From: an uncultured Lachnospiraceae bacterium
GTDB lineage: Bacteria; Bacillota; Clostridia; Lachnospirales; Lachnospiraceae
Reading direction: 5' to 3'
Length of the DNA: 64,000 nt
Assembly (NCBI GenBank): GCA_945919795.1
Contig: CAMEJJ010000004.1
Span: forward strand, 80,422-144,421
Shown: positions 52,501 through 61,797 of the stretch, one piece after another
Position numbering within the stretch: position 1 is the first letter of the stretch
Layout: every line of letters starts with the position of its first letter
Notes under the pieces: model-generated
Databases searched by the model: none
Seen by the model: the letters and a program-made list of their open reading frames with translations, nothing else
Told to the model about the DNA's origin: nothing
Program-made: the position numbers and the translations under genes

Positions 52501-55500
52501 TATCGTTGCTGTTCAAAGAAAAAACAATCTTGTATTCCATACTATCTGCTTCTAATCCATAGAAACCGGAGAAACTTGTCGTACAATATCTATCATAATT
52601 TGGCAATTGATTACTTCCCAGTCCTTCACCCATTTGTGCATACTTTTCGGATTCGACATAATAATCTTTTAAATCATCATTCGGTTTTGCATAATATATC
52701 ATCTTTGCCAGACCGCTACCCGGACCATTAACCGTTTCCGGTCTTCTGTATTTTCCATACTCGGACACGTTCCAACTATAATTCTTTCCGTAATACTGCA
52801 AATCGATGGTACAATCCGTACAACCTTCTTCAACATATTCGTCATAATTGTCCAGCACAAAAATAGCTCTGTTTCCGGCAACAAATTCAATATGAACCTG
52901 AGGCTTTGGCAGTACTTTTTTAACAGTAGCACCACTTACTTCTACCGAATCCGAATCATATCTGTCATATTGGGGATCATAATTATCTGCATTTTCGTCA
53001 TCATGTGTCAAATGATATGCATTTACTGCACGCACACTAAACTGAATCTGATAATGGTTTTCAGCCCATCTGTTCTGAATCGGAATACTGTAAGTCGTCT
53101 GCAAAGAACCGATTATACGCTCAGTTTCTTCGATTACGTTTTCATTCTGATCCAAAATCCGGTAACTAACTTCATATCCGCAGGCATTATACACACTCTT
53201 CCATGAATACTTGATAACCGAGTCCTTATCCTCTCTGACTAAACCACCCGGTGTACTCAGTTTGTAGTAAACAATATTCAATTTCTCCATTTCTGAAACC
53301 ATCTTTGGATCAATATCCAAAAATGTATCAATCCTGCTACCACTGTTTTTATCAGAAGTTAAGGAAGCAGAATAATCACTTTGATCTTCATAATATTGTG
53401 AAGCGATAGGATTGTTACCTGCAAAATCCATATAAAATCCTGTTTGATAATTGGTTAAGCTGTATATATAAGGCTTTGCACCATTCGTATCAACCATCAA
53501 TTTAATAACACTTCTATTTGCAACCTCTTTTTTAGTTCCCGCATGTACTCCTGATGCCATCTTTTGTTCTGTTTGTCCAATCGGAATCCATGCAAAGCCC
53601 CTAAACCGAACATTATTACTATTTGTCGGTATAATATGTAAAGTAATCGTATCTACCATACCCTGAAATTCTGCGGGAATCGAAACCTCTTGTCTGGATT
53701 TATTGCGGTAATCAGTAATACTTGAATCATATCCGGTTGCATCTTCAAACCATCCCGTATCAATACTATCCCCATTTTTATCAGTAAATGTCACATAATA
53801 TTTGTATTTTTTTTCATCTCTGTTTGATGCCGAAGCACTCGAATTCGTATTGGAATTTGCCAGATAAAATACAAACGATTTCATTCCGGATGCATTGTCT
53901 CCATTTCCTACCGAGAATGTGATATCAGTCATCTGATTCTTTTGGCAATTCGTTCCAAAACAGGTATAGTCTCCCCAGTTAATATCCAGAGCATCATTGG
54001 GATAATCGCTATAGAAATAATCATTCTGTAAACCTAAAGTTCTGTTATCAAAATTATTTTTCTTATTTCCGTTTACGACAATGCTATTAATGCTAAAGGA
54101 AGTATCATTTTTATTGGATAAATAATTGCAAACGGCCTCAACATCCGTTCTTTCAGACGGAACATATGCAAAACCTCTCATACATACATTTTCATCCCCC
54201 AAATAGTCCAGTTCGATGCTGACCGGATACTTATCGTCAGAAGGATTCTGCAATACAATCTTGGATGCATCCGAAAGGTCATAGGTTCCTCGGGCTGTAT
54301 TAGATGATGCTACAGTCCACGTTGTACCATCTGCATAATAGAATTTAGCATTACAACTAAAAGCCCCCTTTGGTGCACTTCCTTCCTGTTTGCTGTCATT
54401 CCAAAAATAGGTAACAAAACTATCCAGTCCCAGGCTACCCTCGTCATATGTCAAACTAATAAACAGTTTTGGCGTTTTACTGTCTGTGGCAATTCTTGTA
54501 TTGATATTTGGCTCGGAAAAATAATATGCATTATTACGCATTTCGTGATACAAACAATCATTGGCCCAAAATCTATAATTTCTCCAACCTTCATGTAAAC
54601 TAAAGTACACACCATAATTATTATGAGAAAAATCTGTTGTTGAATTCTCATCCAAATAGAAACCGTTTGACGTGTTATTAACCCAGCCGGTAATTGGAGT
54701 ACAATTTTTGTCCGTTATCGTTCCATTACTGTTATCAAAACAGTTTTTGAATCGAATCGTACCATTCGTTCCGACAAACCCATTTTTTATGCTTGAATTG
54801 TAATTCCGGCACAATTCAAAGTATATATTTTTCTCACCTCTTCCATAAAACTGCCCTGCAGCTATCTTATTATTTCCACTAAGATCTTCCGCAAAAATGG
54901 CTCCCGTATTCACACAATCATAGAAATATGAATCCGTAGTCAGCATACATTCTGATTCTTCTGCAATAAATCCTCCGGCATATGAAGTTTTATTATTTTG
55001 CGACTGAGCATTAATTTTTCCATGATTTTCACAGGATGTAAAATCAAATCCTTCAATAAAACCATGATGTCTGCCAACAAAACCTCCGGCATATGCGTTT
55101 TCTCTATTTTTCATTGCAAATACGGTACCATAATTTTTACAATTTTCAAAAGATGCGCCATTGCTCTTTAGAAGGCCGATAAATCCGGACGCACAACGAA
55201 CCGAAGTAATATCTCCATAGTTTTCACAATATTCAAATTTTGTTTTTTTAGCAGTTTGCTGTTCCAAAATACTAATAAAGCCTGCTGCATATGTATTACT
55301 GATATACAAACTATCCACAGAGGCATAATTTGTAACATATGAGATTGTTTCCGAAGAGTCACATTTTCCGATAATTCCTCCCGGTCCACGGTCATTTGTT
55401 GCGCAACGCTGTTCAATTTTCCAATCCTTACCTGTCGATAAGCGATGTTCTGTTTGTCCATCCTGATCTAAATATCCGGATACGATGGCATATGGATAGT

Positions 55501-58500
55501 TATAGCCGACAATACCGGCTGTTTCTCCCGCAAAACCGATGATATGCACGGTATCTGTTGAATATCGGGCATTATCACATGCAGACACTTTTCCGTAATT
55601 ATTACCTGCAATTCCACCTAGAAAAGAATATGACTTGGTATCGGTTGTCTGATAGGATTCATGATTCTTATTGATATAATCACCGGCTGTTACATATGTC
55701 ACCTGTGATTCTGCTGACACAATTCCATCGATACCATCTTCTCTTGAACCAATGTAACAATCCTCAATCAAAGAGCCATATCCATTGATGCCGGCAATAC
55801 CGCCTATACGAGCCGGTGCTCCGGATGATCCAATCGCATTTATGACACCATCAAAAGAGCAGTTTTGAATTACGGCCGGATATGTAGCAGCATTGTCCTT
55901 TTGTTCTTCCTGTAACTGTTTTTTACTCACAAATCCGGAATATCCGGCAATACCACCATATCCGGTTTTGATTGAGCCAAGATTCCCTTGAACGCTGGAA
56001 TCAACTGCAATATCATGAATATAACCGGTATTTAAGCCTGCGATTCCCCCAATGCTCGCCACATTAGCTCTATTCATGGAAATCTCACTATTCACAACAG
56101 ATAACAGTTCTTTTGTATTATTGTCTATAACACCTTTAATTTCTCCGGCATTTGTTCCGGTAATACCTCCGGCATTGGAATAATTGCTTTCAACAATGAT
56201 TTCACAATCCGTTACATAATCCATTCCGGATGTGCTGGCCGCAATATAAATTCTGCCGCCTTTTAAGTTATCACCCGCTATAACACCGATACTGGTTTGG
56301 GGCACATCGGTTTCATTGGTCAATACAATCTTGGTCAGACTGTTTTTCTCAATCAAACCTGCATTTTGAGCTGCTACACCGCCTACCGCTTTTGTCGAAA
56401 CAAAAGTTAGCTTTGCTAACCCTTTATCGGGTTCCACCTTGCAGTTCGTAATCTTGCCATTTTTTTCATTAATTGCAACAATACCGCCACACATACCCTC
56501 CGGTGCACGAACGGATTTCAAATCTGTGCAATCTTCAATAAGACCATCATTTGCAGAAGTAATACCACCGGCATTACCCTCATCGGAAGCTGTAACCACA
56601 CCATTATTGATACACTTTCTAATCGTATTTTTAGAATTGTTTTCACCAATAATACCACCGGCATTACCATTGGTTGCAACTACAGATGACTCATTTGTAA
56701 AATATGAAATCACCTGCGTTTCATCCTGATTGCAGTTTAAGCCGGTCAGGCCACCGGTAGTCTTATATCCTTTCACAACTCCTTTTAAAACTAATGGTTC
56801 TGTCTCTCCCGTATCAACATTTTTCTTTTTGTTTATTATGGCACCTTCATTAATCCCTGTTACCAAACCAACGTATCGGCCTCCGGATGTTACGGAAACA
56901 TTCTCAATATCCTCTCCTAATTCAATCTTTCCCAATACACCGTTATATGCTGCATAAAGGCCGGTCACACCTTCTTTATCTGTTCCAACCTTTTTTCCTT
57001 CTACAAGCATTTTAGAATTGTTAAATTTAATATTGGAAATCGTTCCGAAGTTCTCAGTTGCAATACCACCAACGACATTTCGACCACTGACGGTTTTCTT
57101 TGAAAATGCACAATTTTTAATTGTACCCGTACTCGCATTTAATCCGCATAGTCCGCCGACATAATCCTGTGTACTGCTTCCAAAACTTGAAACATTACAG
57201 TTTATAATTGAACCTTCATTGATTTCACACAATCCGCCCGTATAAGTTCCGGCCGTCGTCACGGTTCCCGTAGATGCATTCCAGCAGTTATCCAGTTCTG
57301 TGTTTCTGCTGACTTTTCCGATGATTCCACCGGCATAAGAATAAGTATAAATCTTATCCCTTCCGATATAATCCGTGGTACGATATGTCTTTTCATTGGT
57401 CGTTTCATCTATGGACAAAATCTGTTCATCAGCACATTTCACAGCTTTTAACGCTTCAATCGGAGTTGCATTTTCTACATTCTGAATCAGCAGATTGGTA
57501 TCATCATCATTGTATCCAAGAACTCCACCCACAAATATTTCGCCGGAAATTGTTCCAAAGGATACTTTTGTAGAATCTGCTTCTTTTCCGGAAATGCAGA
57601 CCTTTCTGTCTATAGAAGGTTTTATATCAAGATCCAGTCTTTCTGAAAGCTGGTCCAAAATTTCTTTTTTATCCAAAAGAGCATCCTGAGCATCAGAAAC
57701 AGATGCATCTGATTTTTCAAATGCATCTATAATCTGGCGTTGTACGATATATACGCCACCCCGATAACTCTCATCATCATCCTTAATCCAATCCGTATTT
57801 TTATCATTGTCAATCAAAAGATTGTAACCGATAAATCCACCGACAAAGGCCTTTCCTTCCAACACGCCAAGGAAATTATCGGTTAAGAATACACCGTTTA
57901 TCTTGTCAACCTCATGATTGTCAGCCATATTGATAATATTTCCGCCAATATTTCCGCCTACAAAATATGTACCTTTTACATGGTTCGGATTAGAATGAAT
58001 CAATCTTGCTTCTGTTTTATTCTTAGTCGTATTCATCAAAAGATCCACAGACGCATTAAAGCCGGCATAACCACCGACAAAGCAGCTTCCTTCATCACCA
58101 AAAACATAACCGCTACCGATTTCGTAATCCTCAACAATCGAATCCACGTCATTGTAGCCGACAATACCACCAACATAATGATGACCTTTTACATAGCATA
58201 CAGTTGAGAACTTATCACCCTGTTTGATAACACTTCCAATCGTATTGTCTGCATTGATTTTTCTTTCTGTATTCCCGATAATTCCGTTATTATAACCGGC
58301 AATACCTCCGGCATAATTACCGGAATATAGCTTTTCAAAAAACTTTTCTGCATCGACATATTTCACGTCACTGTTGCAACGATAAATATAGCCGGCATTA
58401 TATCCCGTAATACCACCGGAATATTCATCCACAGCAATAACGACACCCTTGTTAATCCAGTTATCAATCTTTACCTGCAAATCTCTTTGTGCATCCGGAA

Positions 58501-61414
58501 GAAGCAGTCCTTCCAGTTTTTCCGGGTCTTTGTCCACATCTGCACTGATATCATTCTCTTCCGAATCCTCATCTCTGGCATTGGCATTACATCCCGTAAT
58601 GCCGCCGGCGTACTGATAGGCAATGACATGGTTGTCATTTTCCCCTTTTCCGGAATTGTCTGTACTTGCAATCACACTGGCCGGTCCGATATTAAAACCA
58701 ACAATACCGCCGACATAGCGATATCCGAAAAGGCAGCCTTCTTTGCCTTTTTCAGCACTCGTTCCACAGTCTTTAATCTGTCCGTAATAGTTGTAACCGA
58801 CAATACCGCCGACATAAACACCCTTCAGCTTTTCATTGAGTTTTTCTTCATCGGATACAATGGATAAAAATGCCTCATCCTTATATAAAGGCGCACTGAT
58901 ACATTCCTCGATGGTAATGCTTATTTCACCATTTCCCGAATTATTTTTATGTGCGTTGTAGCAATACCCCACAATACCACCGATATATCTGGGTTCCTGT
59001 GGATCATCTTTTTTCCCGGATGTGAGAGTATTTTTAGGACTTTTTTTCTGACTGTTTGTGGCATTTTTGTTCTCAGATGTTGCCTTTGGAGTATAGATTT
59101 CCTTAAGCTCGGAACTGTTAATTCCTGCAATTGCACCATAATTTTCACATTCAGTGATTAAAATTGAAAGGCTGTTTGAATTCGGATTTTTCAATATATC
59201 CTGTTGTTTCTTAGAAAGACCTGTTAATTCTTCAACCTCAAACGAATCCAATTCAAAGTTGTTGCGGACCATTCCTAAGATTCCGCCAACAGCATGAACA
59301 CCGGTAACCTCGGCATTGTTAATCAGTTCTTTTAATTCAACCTTGTTGTCAGACGGAATCTGGAAACCGATAATACCACCGACATGTTTCTTTCCCGCAA
59401 TCAGACTGTTATCTTTTTCGTTCATTGTTGTAAGCTTCAATACTTTTCCGGCATTGATACCGCAAAAACCACCGACAAAGTCCGAACCGGAAGCTGTAAT
59501 CTCATCCAAATTCAGTTCTTTGATTTCACCATAATTTACCGCGATAAGACCGGTAGGACGCATCTGATTCAGTTCCACCGAACCCGGTGTATCGGAAAAA
59601 TAGATTCCATAAAGGGCATTGGATACCTCGGATACGGCAATCCCTGAAATCGTTTTATTATTTCCGTCAATCACATCCCTTTCTCTTATTTGGGAAAGAG
59701 AAGGGAAATCACAATTGTATCTGGTAACATTGGAAATCACCTTTTTGTCAGCATCAACTAACCGTTCATTTAAAGATGAAAGCAAAAGATTATTTGACAG
59801 ATCGTAACTATTATACAACTGTCCATCTTTCTGAAACTCCTGCCAGTCAATATCCGATTTTAAAACAAAAGTAACACTTTCGATTTTTTCAGCATCTTTT
59901 ACACTGCCTGCTTCCTTTTCATAGGACAAATCCTCAATATAGCGGATATTGTATAAATGTCTCGCATTTTTTACAGAATATGTGAATGCCGTTTTATCGC
60001 CATTCTTTGTTTCATTTTCACCCGCAAAACAAGTATGCTTTTCCGTCTGGTTTTTAAACAGATTCAGATTGCCGAAGTTACTGACTGTTTTAGACGGTGT
60101 AAATCCTTCTCCGGTTGCTGTCACAGATGCATAAACATTGTCCGCCGCAACACCAAAGCGGAAGAAACTGAATGTCTTGGAGAATTTGGTATCAGATGAT
60201 GTGTCCTCGGAACGGATATCCTGCAGTTCTTTATCATATAGATACGTGGTTGCCTGAATATCTGCCGCATCCAGAATTACATGAATGGTATAATCCGGCT
60301 CCACCCATGCAAGTACCGGGAAGTCACCCAGTTCCACTTTATTACCGTCTTCATCATAGCTAAAAACCGGACAATCGACGGCCTCAGCATGACTTTCATT
60401 TTTTAACTTACTGCCATCTAAACGGATGGTCAGCTTTTTATCATTTACGTCCTTTGATGCATTCAGATCCAGATCATAAGTAAGCTGTGATGTCAGAATA
60501 TCCCGATACTTCGCAGATAACCTGCAGGTTAAATAAAAGGTGTCTTTATTGTAAAGTTTTACCGTACTGATTGAAGGCTGGATTACCTCATTTTTGGTAG
60601 CGGTATACAAAGAATCCACACCATAATAACCTACCATACGTTCACGTCTGTAAGAGGTTTCACGATCTGCAATATCTGCAATGCCATCCCCCTCTGCATT
60701 TCCGAATGTATCCCCTGTCACTCCGACATAAATGAACCTGTCATTCCGGTCACTGTATAAAACTGAAAAAACCTGTCCGTTTTCCGGCGTGATTTCCACG
60801 CAAATAGCAGCACCGTTTCCGCTGCCGTCACCTTCTTTACTTCCGTTCAGAATAGAAGTGTCATATACATAAGCGCCTAAAAGTTCAAAAACCCAGTAAG
60901 CTTCCGGATTGCTTGCTTTTAACCCATCCGGATCATCCAGATATAACTGATAATCTCCGGTCTTGGCACGTAAAGATACAATCTCATCCTGATACTTCTT
61001 AACATTGTCTTTACCAATACTTTCCGGATAAAGCGCATCCAAAGAATACGCCACACCATCTGTATCTTTCAGTAACGAAACCGAATCCGTCAGATTTAAT
61101 CCAACAGCTTCGTATTGATTTCCTGTTTTGTCATCGACCAGGCCACCCGAAAGCGATGCCTGTAATTCTGCCAGTCTTCCGTCTGCGCTAAATTCTGACA
61201 ATTGATTCTGCGCAGCGATATACAAGGTCTGTGCATATTCATTTTCTTTCTGAAAATCTGACCAATCCTGCCATGCCAGTAATCCACTAACGGACAATGA
61301 AAGCATAATAGACAAAACCACCAGAGTTACTATCATTTCAACAAGTGTAAAGCCGTGATGATCTTTGTTAAAGCTATATTTACTTTGCTGTTCCTTTGTA
61401 TTTTCCCTGCACAT
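49541..61414 (-). CDS. Giant prepilin-type GLUG-repeat protein (3957 residues), probable pilus-tip adhesin
   Basis: The start is a class III prepilin signal: leader ending KDHHG, cleavage after Gly21, then FTLVEMIVTLVVLSIMLSLS with Glu5. A pilin-like helix runs to about residue 75 and a head-like region to about 480. From about 645 to 2145 there are more than thirty GLUG-type repeats, with consensus GGIVGYNxGxI, each preceded by a beta strand; this predicts a long beta-solenoid. Two related beta domains end in RGFAYVP (near 2415) and RGFAWIP (near 2608). The rest, about 2700-3957, looks like a string of fibronectin-like beta domains. There is no LPXTG motif and no C-terminal membrane helix. 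GAGGTG precedes the ATG, and a promoter lies 70 bases upstream. It is first in the pilus locus, ahead of the other tip subunits. The reading frame is intact over 11.9 kb. Confidence 0.9.
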   Translation of the reverse strand: MCRENTKEQQSKYSFNKDHHGFTLVEMIVTLVVLSIMLSLSVSGLLAWQDWSDFQKENEYAQTLYIAAQNQLSEFSADGRLAELQASLSGGLVDDKTGNQYEAVGLNLTDSVSLLKDTDGVAYSLDALYPESIGKDNVKKYQDEIVSLRAKTGDYQLYLDDPDGLKASNPEAYWVFELLGAYVYDTSILNGSKEGDGSGNGAAICVEITPENGQVFSVLYSDRNDRFIYVGVTGDTFGNAEGDGIADIADRETSYRRERMVGYYGVDSLYTATKNEVIQPSISTVKLYNKDTFYLTCRLSAKYRDILTSQLTYDLDLNASKDVNDKKLTIRLDGSKLKNESHAEAVDCPVFSYDEDGNKVELGDFPVLAWVEPDYTIHVILDAADIQATTYLYDKELQDIRSEDTSSDTKFSKTFSFFRFGVAADNVYASVTATGEGFTPSKTVSNFGNLNLFKNQTEKHTCFAGENETKNGDKTAFTYSVKNARHLYNIRYIEDLSYEKEAGSVKDAEKIESVTFVLKSDIDWQEFQKDGQLYNSYDLSNNLLLSSLNERLVDADKKVISNVTRYNCDFPSLSQIRERDVIDGNNKTISGIAVSEVSNALYGIYFSDTPGSVELNQMRPTGLIAVNYGEIKELNLDEITASGSDFVGGFCGINAGKVLKLTTMNEKDNSLIAGKKHVGGIIGFQIPSDNKVELKELINNAEVTGVHAVGGILGMVRNNFELDSFEVEELTGLSKKQQDILKNPNSNSLSILITECENYGAIAGINSSELKEIYTPKATSENKNATNSQKKSPKNTLTSGKKDDPQEPRYIGGIVGYCYNAHKNNSGNGEISITIEECISAPLYKDEAFLSIVSDEEKLNEKLKGVYVGGIVGYNYYGQIKDCGTSAEKGKEGCLFGYRYVGGIVGFNIGPASVIASTDNSGKGENDNHVIAYQYAGGITGCNANARDEDSEENDISADVDKDPEKLEGLLLPDAQRDLQVKIDNWINKGVVIAVDEYSGGITGYNAGYIYRCNSDVKYVDAEKFFEKLYSGNYAGGIAGYNNGIIGNTERKINADNTIGSVIKQGDKFSTVCYVKGHHYVGGIVGYNDVDSIVEDYEIGSGYVFGDEGSCFVGGYAGFNASVDLLMNTTKNKTEARLIHSNPNHVKGTYFVGGNIGGNIINMADNHEVDKINGVFLTDNFLGVLEGKAFVGGFIGYNLLIDNDKNTDWIKDDDESYRGGVYIVQRQIIDAFEKSDASVSDAQDALLDKKEILDQLSERLDLDIKPSIDRKVCISGKEADSTKVSFGTISGEIFVGGVLGYNDDDTNLLIQNVENATPIEALKAVKCADEQILSIDETTNEKTYRTTDYIGRDKIYTYSYAGGIIGKVSRNTELDNCWNASTGTVTTAGTYTGGLCEINEGSIINCNVSSFGSSTQDYVGGLCGLNASTGTIKNCAFSKKTVSGRNVVGGIATENFGTISNIKFNNSKMLVEGKKVGTDKEGVTGLYAAYNGVLGKIELGEDIENVSVTSGGRYVGLVTGINEGAIINKKKNVDTGETEPLVLKGVVKGYKTTGGLTGLNCNQDETQVISYFTNESSVVATNGNAGGIIGENNSKNTIRKCINNGVVTASDEGNAGGITSANDGLIEDCTDLKSVRAPEGMCGGIVAINEKNGKITNCKVEPDKGLAKLTFVSTKAVGGVAAQNAGLIEKNSLTKIVLTNETDVPQTSIGVIAGDNLKGGRIYIAASTSGMDYVTDCEIIVESNYSNAGGITGTNAGEIKGVIDNNTKELLSVVNSEISMNRANVASIGGIAGLNTGYIHDIAVDSSVQGNLGSIKTGYGGIAGYSGFVSKKQLQEEQKDNAATYPAVIQNCSFDGVINAIGSSGAPARIGGIAGINGYGSLIEDCYIGSREDGIDGIVSAESQVTYVTAGDYINKNHESYQTTDTKSYSFLGGIAGNNYGKVSACDNARYSTDTVHIIGFAGETAGIVGYNYPYAIVSGYLDQDGQTEHRLSTGKDWKIEQRCATNDRGPGGIIGKCDSSETISYVTNYASVDSLYISNTYAAGFISILEQQTAKKTKFEYCENYGDITSVRCASGFIGLLKSNGASFENCKNYGTVFAMKNRENAYAGGFVGRHHGFIEGFDFTSCENHGKINAQSQNNKTSYAGGFIAEESECMLTTDSYFYDCVNTGAIFAEDLSGNNKIAAGQFYGRGEKNIYFELCRNYNSSIKNGFVGTNGTIRFKNCFDNSNGTITDKNCTPITGWVNNTSNGFYLDENSTTDFSHNNYGVYFSLHEGWRNYRFWANDCLYHEMRNNAYYFSEPNINTRIATDSKTPKLFISLTYDEGSLGLDSFVTYFWNDSKQEGSAPKGAFSCNAKFYYADGTTWTVASSNTARGTYDLSDASKIVLQNPSDDKYPVSIELDYLGDENVCMRGFAYVPSERTDVEAVCNYLSNKNDTSFSINSIVVNGNKKNNFDNRTLGLQNDYFYSDYPNDALDINWGDYTCFGTNCQKNQMTDITFSVGNGDNASGMKSFVFYLANSNTNSSASASNRDEKKYKYYVTFTDKNGDSIDTGWFEDATGYDSSITDYRNKSRQEVSIPAEFQGMVDTITLHIIPTNSNNVRFRGFAWIPIGQTEQKMASGVHAGTKKEVANRSVIKLMVDTNGAKPYIYSLTNYQTGFYMDFAGNNPIASQYYEDQSDYSASLTSDKNSGSRIDTFLDIDPKMVSEMEKLNIVYYKLSTPGGLVREDKDSVIKYSWKSVYNACGYEVSYRILDQNENVIEETERIIGSLQTTYSIPIQNRWAENHYQIQFSVRAVNAYHLTHDDENADNYDPQYDRYDSDSVEVSGATVKKVLPKPQVHIEFVAGNRAIFVLDNYDEYVEEGCTDCTIDLQYYGKNYSWNVSEYGKYRRPETVNGPGSGLAKMIYYAKPNDDLKDYYVESEKYAQMGEGLGSNQLPNYDRYCTTSFSGFYGLEADSMEYKIVFSLNSNDSYLLTDISAYDEKVGATVSYDSEITHAANSYSGSTVYLTSTLKDLPKEWFAGHKADQIVARAYPYRSQYELIHYGHEVVEGISLDGNADENREILGSIIDDKYIPADGTEMIENPVWDTDRNDLKSGYVLQKQDDGTYNIYYSALIEMSQTNAALRRTENNEPYREYYKYAVDYCIYSDMEAETNGDLLVNSADFQESYWARGQTDSRYYAATDKNSNEKKRVQEIQTEPIVESATATTNAEGNTIYSFAWDKYYQDDTCWDQEKNRYESTDNKYMTKVPEGMFQTWDDYVDKALNHAGLSNLSNNRDLRRLMLAYYSSYSNAKYRVDLVGTTLDGQEVILSSQNVEQATELPDVDSMQTKGGLDTIYHVWDFECEFTDTDNTWGVYPMITARIMRLGSMESPAAYINSVIIRTDANGSVYVLPRYAESSISQKLKLNTISKPDVVLHRENGQFITNDLVYDISWGAISDENQKADLGGYLIKVIKQVSDISEDTNAHYFYVKDCQTDTDEMDLDLVALEAAGIVVTDVTQDYVCEDHQCRTMINLSDFNTDDVVEISVQAIARKQAEIYENSADGVTMELTIPNRLHVPDVEKLSKKLAIGGGEIVNSPISRDVYLGGVAFSYTADDYSDASETEVKIAVALFHEKEDGAENDKSLVTDDFSTNALKVLYSKDEPLNLGKVAENPAPAVLDLTEFERYPGEYAGKWLKIALQATSSTKIDSQWSDKDQNDATINYVWIQIPPLQLNDVNLIDLGETDGKEDVVRYACDGNLSDVSTDVNRETPISTKSLCFEEDRNVNGYSVSVNGIPATEDSPVPFYNLYLQRHLTDENDAESFDGSWDVYLQSNSAVVTLSTEPKPICEQNAGAVWVGMIGETFDTNPDDDIPAQIYPMLQFMNIGMFYQYDSQQNQSCFIPMQLRYQVDEHGKGSFVLVMPDVTKVNEAEVNEISQPGVSFTSKVVVSQYLKEERPYVTGADGTYVRTVTQP

Positions 61415-61482
61415 GATGCCACCTCATTTATTGCGTCAAACAGCACTTGCACAATTAGTTTTTCTTTTGTATAGTTATTTTT

Positions 61483-61511
61483 ATTTTAACATTTTACAGG
61501 TATTTATTCAA
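61483..61511 (-). promoter_or_regulatory. Promoter of the type IV pilus locus
   Basis: On the minus strand TTGAAT (61506..61511) and TAAAAT (61483..61488) are separated by 17 bases, about 70 bases upstream of the giant prepilin start. With no clear promoter up to 40702, this one probably drives the genes down to pilB. The rest of 61512..61637 is AT-rich with nothing recognised. Confidence 0.65.
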
Positions 61512-61637
61512 TAAAATCGCCCTGATTGCACTATATTTTATACATTTTATATATTGCTTACCAATACTTTACAATCTGTTTTCATTCACTATGTTTATCG
61601 TACTTTTCCATGTTTTATTAACGCAAACTCTTAACAA

Positions 61638-61789
61638 GTCGCCTAAACAGAAAAATATATATCTTTGCGATATGGCTAACAAAATTAATGCCCGGTTTCA
61701 CAGTAGGGACACTCTTCATGACAGAAGAACCGTCCCTACTGCAAAACCGGGCATTTAAAATATATTATATAATTTTCTGTTTGGACGAC
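61638..61789. repeat. Palindrome (152 bp), copy D of the CCCGGTTTCAA family
   Basis: Outer arms pair as GTCG/CGAC and CTAAACAGAAAA with TTTTCTGTTTGG, then AT-rich arms, then ATGCCCGGTTT with AAACCGGGCAT. The middle arm block of copies A and B (CTTAGCGGCAT) is missing, and the usual loop is replaced by a smaller palindrome. It ends eight bases from the ktrA stop codon. Confidence 0.8.
61701..61741. repeat. Short palindrome nested in the loop of copy D (GGGACGGTTC type, copy 2)
   Basis: CAGTAGGGAC pairs perfectly with GTCCCTACTG. The inside reads, on the minus strand, GACGGTTCTTCTGTCATG and on to AGAGTGTCCC, matching the element at 1503..1536 apart from a few substitutions. Confidence 0.7.
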
Positions 61790-61797
61790 ACGCATTG

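Noticed and set aside
56439..56957. Plus-strand open frames opposite the giant prepilin gene
   Set aside because: They are antisense shadows with biased composition, no ribosome binding site and no recognisable protein features.
51000..60000. CRISPR array or DNA-level tandem repeat in the giant gene
   Set aside because: The regularity is at protein level (GLUG motifs of uneven spacing); the DNA units are not identical and no direct repeat/spacer pattern is present.
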